Source of the DNA: Hydrogenophaga crassostreae
Lineage (GTDB): Bacteria; Pseudomonadota; Gammaproteobacteria; Burkholderiales; Burkholderiaceae_C
Assembly (NCBI RefSeq): GCF_001761385.1
Contig: NZ_CP017476.1
Coordinates: 3,027,501 to 3,091,500, forward strand
Direction of reading: 5' to 3'
Length of the DNA: 64,000 nucleotides
This document shows positions 59,446-64,000 of this stretch, one piece after another. How positions within the stretch are numbered: position 1 is the stretch's first letter; each line of letters starts with the position of its first letter. The notes under the pieces were generated by a model. That model was not told the origin of the DNA and did not search any database. It worked only from the letters and a program-made list of their open reading frames with translations. The translations under genes were made by a program, and so were the position numbers.

Positions 59446-62280
59446 TCATGCCACGCTCCCCGAACCGGCACTGGCGCCTTCGCGGCTCACCGAACCCAGC
59501 ACCGAGATGGTCAGCAAGGTGGCGCCGACCACGGTGAGGTAAACCCCCAGGTCGAACAGCGCAGCCGAAGCCAGCGGCAAGTCGCCCAGAATCGGCACAT
59601 GCGGATGACCATGGGCACTGGTCATGAAGGGCCGGCCCCACACAAATGACCCAACCCCGGTAAGACCGGCAATCGAGAGGCCAGAGCCAATCCAGCGCAC
59701 AAAACGGCGACCAGACTGCGCCCGCATCAAGGACTCCGCCTTGGCTTGCCCCAGTGACATGTATTGCAGCACCAGCGCCACCGCCGTGATCAGCCCTGCG
59801 ATGAAACCGCCGCCGGGCATGTTGTGGCCGCGCATGAAGATGTAGATTGTGAACACCAGCGCCACCGGCAACACCACCGATGCGGCCACGCGCAACAGCA
59901 GCGGCTGAGACGCAAATGTCCAGGCCAGGCCTTCGGAGTCGGTCAGTGGACGCTTGGTGCGCATGCCTTCCATCAGCGCCAAAACACCTATGGCGGCAAT
60001 GCCAAGCACCGTGATCTCCCCAAACGTGTCGTAGCCCCGGAAGTCCACCAGAATCACGTTGACCACGTTGGTGCCACCACCTATTGGCAGCGATTTTTCC
60101 AGGAAGAACCAGGAAATGGAGTCGTGGTTGCGGGTCAGCAGCACCCATGCCACCCAGGCCATGCCAGCACCGCCCACCAGAGCCAGCGCACCATCGCGCA
60201 CACGCCGCGCAGAGGTCGATTCGCCAGGCGTGTGTTGCGGCAACAAGGCCAGGCCCATCAGCATCAAGACCGTCGACACCACCTCAACCGACAGTTGGGT
60301 CAGGGCCAGATCGGGCGCAGAGAGGCTCACAAAAACCAGCGAAGTCACCAGGCCAACAACGCCCACGAGAATCACCGCCTGAAAACGCTGATGGTGCGTC
60401 ATGGCAATGGTCAGGCAAGTAGCCAGCAATAAAGCCCACACGGCCATGGCCAGTGGAGATGCCGGCAACAAGGTACGGTCTCCGGCGCCGATTCCGCTGC
60501 CCACAAACTGTATGGCCGCAACCACCACGGCGGCTCCCATCAGGCAGCCCAGGTAGCGCTGCAATGAGCCGGTCTCGAGGCGAATCGAAATGCGGCCGGC
60601 CCAACGGAACAAACCATCAATGACACCTTCAAAAACCTGGCGGCCAGTCAACGGACCGAACCAGGCCTCGGAGCTCATTGCATGCAGACGCCGGCCCTTG
60701 GCCAGCCACAGGTAAATGCCTGCACCTGCTGCGACCGCAACGGCACTCATGAACAAGGGCAGGTTGAACCCGTGCCAGATGGCCAGGTGGTATTCGGGCA
60801 ACTCACCGCCGACCAGCGCTGTTGCCGCCACACGCACCAACGGTCCAAAGGTCATCGCGGGCAGCAAGCCCACCACAATGCACATGGTGACCAGAATCAT
60901 CGCAGGCAGCTTCATGCCCAACGGGGGCTCGTGGGGATGCGGGTTGGGCACATCCCCGATCGGACCATTGAAATAGGTGTCATGCACGAACCGCAGCGAA
61001 TAGGCCACGCTGAAAATACCCGCCAGCGTCACCAGTATAGGAACCGCCCAGGGCCACACGCCGGCCATGCCAGCCGTGCCCTCCACCGCTTCGGTGAAGA
61101 ACATTTCTTTGGACAGGAACCCGTTGGTCAACGGCACGCCAGCCATGGAGGCGGCCGCCACCATCGACAGCGTGGCCGTCCACGGCATGAGTTTGTAGAG
61201 CCCGCCGAGTTGGCGCATATCGCGTGAATGGGTTTCGTGGTCAACAATGCCGGCGATCATGAACAGCGAGGCTTTGAAGGTGGCGTGGTTCAGCACGTGA
61301 AACACCGCGCCCACCGCCGCCAGCGGCGAACCCAGCCCCACCAGAAAGGTGATCAGACCCAGGTGGCTGACCGTGGAGTAGGCCAGCAAACCTTTGAGAT
61401 CGTGCTTAAAGAGGGCAATGAAGGCCGCAAACAGCACCGTGATCAAACCCACCGTTGTGACCACCGCCTCGAACACCCCTGTGCCAGCCAACACCGGGTA
61501 CATGCGCATCATCAGAAACACGCCAGCCTTCACCATGGTGGCCGAGTGCAGGTAGGCCGACACGGGCGTGGGCGCGGCCATGGCGTCGGGCAGCCAGAAA
61601 TGGAACGGGAATTGAGCGCTCTTGGTGAAAGCGCCCACCAGAATCAGCAACAGCGCTGGCACAAACATCGGATCAGCTTGAATCTGCGCAACATGCCCCA
61701 GCATTTCGCTCAATTCAAACGTGCCAGCGATCTGGCCCAGCAGCACAAATCCCCCCAGCATCACCAAGCCGCCACCGCCGGTCACAGCCAAGGCCTGGCG
61801 CGCGCCGGCACGGGCATCGGCCCGATGGCTCCAATAGCCCACCAACAAGAAAGACGACAGACTGGTCAGTTCCCAGAAGACCACCAGAAGCAGCAAATTG
61901 TCTGACAGCACCACGCCCAGCATGGCTGCCATGAACAGCATCATCTCACTGTAAAACTTGGCCACCGAGTCTTTTGCGCTCAAATAGAAATGCGCGTAGA
62001 TCACGATCATCAGCCCGATGAACAGAATCAACCCGGCGAACATGAGCGACAGGCCATCAAGCCGGAACGACAGGTTCAGCCCGACCTCGGGAACCCAGTC
62101 CCAGCGGTTGTGCACCTCCTTGCCGGCAAAAACAGCAGGGGCTTGCTGCAACAACAGCCCCAGGCTGGCGGCGGTGACGCCCCCGGCCACCAATGCGGTG
62201 AGGCCACGGGCTCGGGTCCCCAGCCACCCGGTGGCGGCGGTACCCAGCAAAAGCGGTAGCAAGACGATGATGAACAGCAC
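59446..62280 (-). CDS. mnhA: Mrp antiporter subunits A and B, fused
   Basis: The 944-residue protein starts with a NuoL-like antiporter domain (about residues 1-530) that has the glutamate helix LVVFWELTSLSSFLLVGYW and KSAQFPFHFWLPDAM. It continues through the MbhE/DUF4040 part (YDTFGEITVLGIAAIGVLALM, near 740). It ends with an MnhB domain (about 800-935: FTIYIFMRGHNMPGGGFIAGL). MnhA and MnhB are separate in Bacillus; their fusion is common in proteobacterial PhaAB. The complex exchanges Na+ (or K+) for protons and supports alkali or salt tolerance. It is the first gene of mnhA-C-D-E-F-G. Confidence 0.94.
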   Translation of the reverse strand: MLFIIVLLPLLLGTAATGWLGTRARGLTALVAGGVTAASLGLLLQQAPAVFAGKEVHNRWDWVPEVGLNLSFRLDGLSLMFAGLILFIGLMIVIYAHFYLSAKDSVAKFYSEMMLFMAAMLGVVLSDNLLLLVVFWELTSLSSFLLVGYWSHRADARAGARQALAVTGGGGLVMLGGFVLLGQIAGTFELSEMLGHVAQIQADPMFVPALLLILVGAFTKSAQFPFHFWLPDAMAAPTPVSAYLHSATMVKAGVFLMMRMYPVLAGTGVFEAVVTTVGLITVLFAAFIALFKHDLKGLLAYSTVSHLGLITFLVGLGSPLAAVGAVFHVLNHATFKASLFMIAGIVDHETHSRDMRQLGGLYKLMPWTATLSMVAAASMAGVPLTNGFLSKEMFFTEAVEGTAGMAGVWPWAVPILVTLAGIFSVAYSLRFVHDTYFNGPIGDVPNPHPHEPPLGMKLPAMILVTMCIVVGLLPAMTFGPLVRVAATALVGGELPEYHLAIWHGFNLPLFMSAVAVAAGAGIYLWLAKGRRLHAMSSEAWFGPLTGRQVFEGVIDGLFRWAGRISIRLETGSLQRYLGCLMGAAVVVAAIQFVGSGIGAGDRTLLPASPLAMAVWALLLATCLTIAMTHHQRFQAVILVGVVGLVTSLVFVSLSAPDLALTQLSVEVVSTVLMLMGLALLPQHTPGESTSARRVRDGALALVGGAGMAWVAWVLLTRNHDSISWFFLEKSLPIGGGTNVVNVILVDFRGYDTFGEITVLGIAAIGVLALMEGMRTKRPLTDSEGLAWTFASQPLLLRVAASVVLPVALVFTIYIFMRGHNMPGGGFIAGLITAVALVLQYMSLGQAKAESLMRAQSGRRFVRWIGSGLSIAGLTGVGSFVWGRPFMTSAHGHPHVPILGDLPLASAALFDLGVYLTVVGATLLTISVLGSVSREGASAGSGSVA

Positions 62281-62391
62281 GGCTTCTCTTTCAGGTTGGC
62301 TGGCGATTCTAAAGGCGCGCCCTCTCGTCCAACTGACGAGGCCCGCAACGCCCTTTGGGCTTCGCGCCCATGTTACTTGCCTCTCGCAGAC

Positions 62392-63564
62392 TCACGGCGT
62401 GGGGGTTTCCCCGTCTGATCCCTGCATGGTCCAGGCGAGCCGCGAACCCAGCCCCACAACCGCTCCCACGATCCAGAACACACCCGAGAAGCCCAGCACC
62501 ACCCCCACCGAGCCGAACAGCAACGGCATCACCACACTGGAGCCGTTGATGGCCATGGCGCGCAGCCCCAGGGCCTGACCATGCTGATGCTTGGGCGTGA
62601 TCTGGTGCAGCGTGCTCATGATCATGGGCTGCACCGAGCCCAGAGCCATGCCGAGCAACACCGAGAGTGAGCCCATCACCCATGCGGTGTGCGCCAATGG
62701 ATACACCGCAAACAACAATGCCGTAGAGACCATGGCCGTACCGATCACCACTGATTCGCGCAAATGCTGCGCCAGCCAGGGCATGACGAGGCGAATCGCG
62801 GTGGCCGCGAGTGCGAATCCTCCAAGAATCGAGCCGATCACGGTGGCGCTCAAGCCCCGCTCATTGCCAATCAATGGCACAAGAAAAGTGTGAACATCCC
62901 AGCAAGACGACAGCATCCAGTTGATCAGCATCAGTCGGCGAAACCCGGCGTCGCGCAGCATGGCGAATGAGCGCCCCCGCTTCAGCAACGGATCGTGGGC
63001 CACCGGCTCCAGCTCCTGTGCATGCCGCACCAAAACCCAGGCCATCGGAGGCAGCAGGGCCAGCAACAGGTAGGCGGCGCGAAAACCCGATGCATCAATC
63101 AGCAGCCCGGCGGCAAAAGGCCCGAGAAAGTTGGAAATCGATGGTCCGATGGCCATCCAGCTGAAGACCTGCTTGATTTCCAGCGGCCCATTGGCCAACT
63201 GACCCACATGCCGCTGCAAAGCGATCAACGCCAGGCCGGTAGAGGCGCCACAGGTCAGCGCGGTGAGACAAAGCACTTCAAACCGTGGAAACACCACGGC
63301 AAGCAAAGCGCCCATTGTGGCAATCGCCACAGCAATCAACAGGGGTTTCTTCAACCCGTGTTTGTCGGCAAATCGCCCTGCCGGCAAAGAGAGAAACACC
63401 TGAGACAAGGCAAACAGCGCCAGCAACAGCCCCACCGCGGCCGGGCTGAAGCCCTCACGCAGCGCCATCAACGGCCCTGCCATTCGGAACCCGGTCATGC
63501 AGGCGTGCAGGCTGATTTGTGCCGCAATCAGGCGCATCAAGCGGCGCCTCAGGCCCGGGTTCAA
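62392..63564 (-). CDS. Major facilitator superfamily transporter
   Basis: The protein of up to 390 residues has 12 predicted helices. The loop 2-3 motif is LSLPAGRFADKHGLKKPLL (an MFS signature variant of GxLaDrxGrkxxL), and a similar loop occurs in the second half. It is likely an efflux or metabolite carrier; the substrate is unknown. The reading frame overlaps the rmuC stop (TTGA) if a TTG at 63564 is used. An ATG at 63537 (MRLIAAQ) with GAGG upstream is at least as likely. It lies 111 bases upstream of mnhA on the same strand. Confidence 0.85.
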   Translation of the reverse strand: MNPGLRRRLMRLIAAQISLHACMTGFRMAGPLMALREGFSPAAVGLLLALFALSQVFLSLPAGRFADKHGLKKPLLIAVAIATMGALLAVVFPRFEVLCLTALTCGASTGLALIALQRHVGQLANGPLEIKQVFSWMAIGPSISNFLGPFAAGLLIDASGFRAAYLLLALLPPMAWVLVRHAQELEPVAHDPLLKRGRSFAMLRDAGFRRLMLINWMLSSCWDVHTFLVPLIGNERGLSATVIGSILGGFALAATAIRLVMPWLAQHLRESVVIGTAMVSTALLFAVYPLAHTAWVMGSLSVLLGMALGSVQPMIMSTLHQITPKHQHGQALGLRAMAINGSSVVMPLLFGSVGVVLGFSGVFWIVGAVVGLGSRLAWTMQGSDGETPTP

Positions 63565-63998
63565 CCCTCCTCCGCATCTTGGGCATCACCGCCGTCCAGA
63601 GGCAACACCTGCTTGGCCTGATCCTGCGGCAGCGCTTCGACGGTTTTTAAAGCGCGTGTCATGGCGCGGCTGCGCGTCTCGGCGCTGTCCAGCGTGTTGA
63701 GCACCGTCTGGGTCTGGCTTTTGACCTTGGCCAACACATCGCCAAACTTGCCGAACTCGGTTTTGACCGCACCCAAGACCTGCCAGACCTCGCTGCTGCG
63801 CTTCTCCAGCGCAAGGGTGCGAAAACCCATCTGCAGTGAATTGAGCATGGCCATCAAGGTGGTCGGCCCGGCCAGCGTCACACGGTACTCGCGCTGCAAA
63901 ACCTCCATCAAGCCGGGACGACGCAACACCTCGGCGTAAAGCCCTTCGGTCGGCAGAAAAAGGATTGCAAAGTCGGTGGTGTGCGGAGGCTCCAGATA
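63561..63998 (-). CDS. rmuC: RmuC-family DNA recombination protein, 5' part outside the window
   Basis: The open frame runs off the right edge, so only the C-terminal 145 residues are present. They contain DFAILFLPTEGLYAEVLRRPGL and VTLAGPTTLMAMLNSLQMGFRTLALE, the strongly conserved nuclease-like core of RmuC, followed by EVWQVLGAVKTEFGKFGDVLAK with heptad-like spacing. RmuC limits sequence inversions at short inverted repeats. Its stop overlaps the MFS gene start. The acidic C-terminal tail (DGGDAQDAEEG) is typical. Confidence 0.93.
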   Translation of the reverse strand, partial: YLEPPHTTDFAILFLPTEGLYAEVLRRPGLMEVLQREYRVTLAGPTTLMAMLNSLQMGFRTLALEKRSSEVWQVLGAVKTEFGKFGDVLAKVKSQTQTVLNTLDSAETRSRAMTRALKTVEALPQDQAKQVLPLDGGDAQDAEEG

Positions 63999-64000
63999 TT

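Overview
The window is chromosomal DNA of a high-GC Gram-negative bacterium, most likely a betaproteobacterium of the order Burkholderiales, family Comamonadaceae. A Hydrogenophaga-like genus would fit, but the genus cannot be fixed from sequence alone. The reasons are the surE-pcm-nlpD and hupB-tRNA-Val-ppiD gene orders, an EarP/EF-P pair with Arg32 in EF-P, TRAP transporters, many LysR regulators and an AtuA-type protein. Most of the window is ordinary core genome, interrupted by three or four accessory catabolic blocks and one zone of gene decay.

Region 1 (1-10.1 kb): a truncated lipoprotein gene, rlmD, a DEDDy exonuclease, then nlpD, pcm and surE on the minus strand. Divergent from surE runs a plus-strand set: quinone oxidoreductase, AtuA-family protein, enoyl-CoA hydratase and a TIGR03084-family protein, closed by a hairpin terminator.

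Region 2 (10.4-15 kb): a DUF900-type hydrolase, then two broken genes (a VanB-like reductase and a D-2-hydroxyacid dehydrogenase). These lead directly into an intact, divergent enolase paralogue coupled to an aminoglycoside-phosphotransferase-fold kinase. The fused junctions suggest a three-step hydroxyacid-to-enolphosphate module that has lost its dehydrogenase.

Region 3 (15.6-25.5 kb): a LysR regulator divergent from a five-gene redox operon (outer membrane barrel, siderophore-interacting flavoprotein, NmrA-like reductase, ferric-reductase-like membrane flavocytochrome, exported metallo-beta-lactamase-fold hydrolase). A convergent yehZYXW-type osmolyte ABC transporter follows.

Region 4 (26-37 kb): a small membrane protein with a DedA protein, then a catabolic island. 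The island has a LysR regulator, a tandem OsmC-domain protein, and a long opposing operon of glutathione S-transferase, SDR, DctPQM TRAP transporter and aldehyde dehydrogenase, ending in a NrtS-like gene. A 43-bp element is shared by the promoter regions of the OsmC gene and the GST operon, about 8.3 kb apart and in opposite orientation, so the two units are probably one regulon.

Region 5 (37.5-49.5 kb): tRNA-His, ppiD, tRNA-Val, hupB, a tartrate/malate dehydrogenase, a DMT transporter, pgsA, a DUF3592 protein and uvrC on the minus strand; earP, efp, an AEC transporter and a LOG-family enzyme on the plus strand.

Region 6 (49.5-64 kb): a complete RND efflux operon with a divergent TetR repressor and a palindromic operator between them, an Mrp (mnhA-G) Na+/H+ antiporter operon with A and B fused, an MFS transporter and the end of rmuC.
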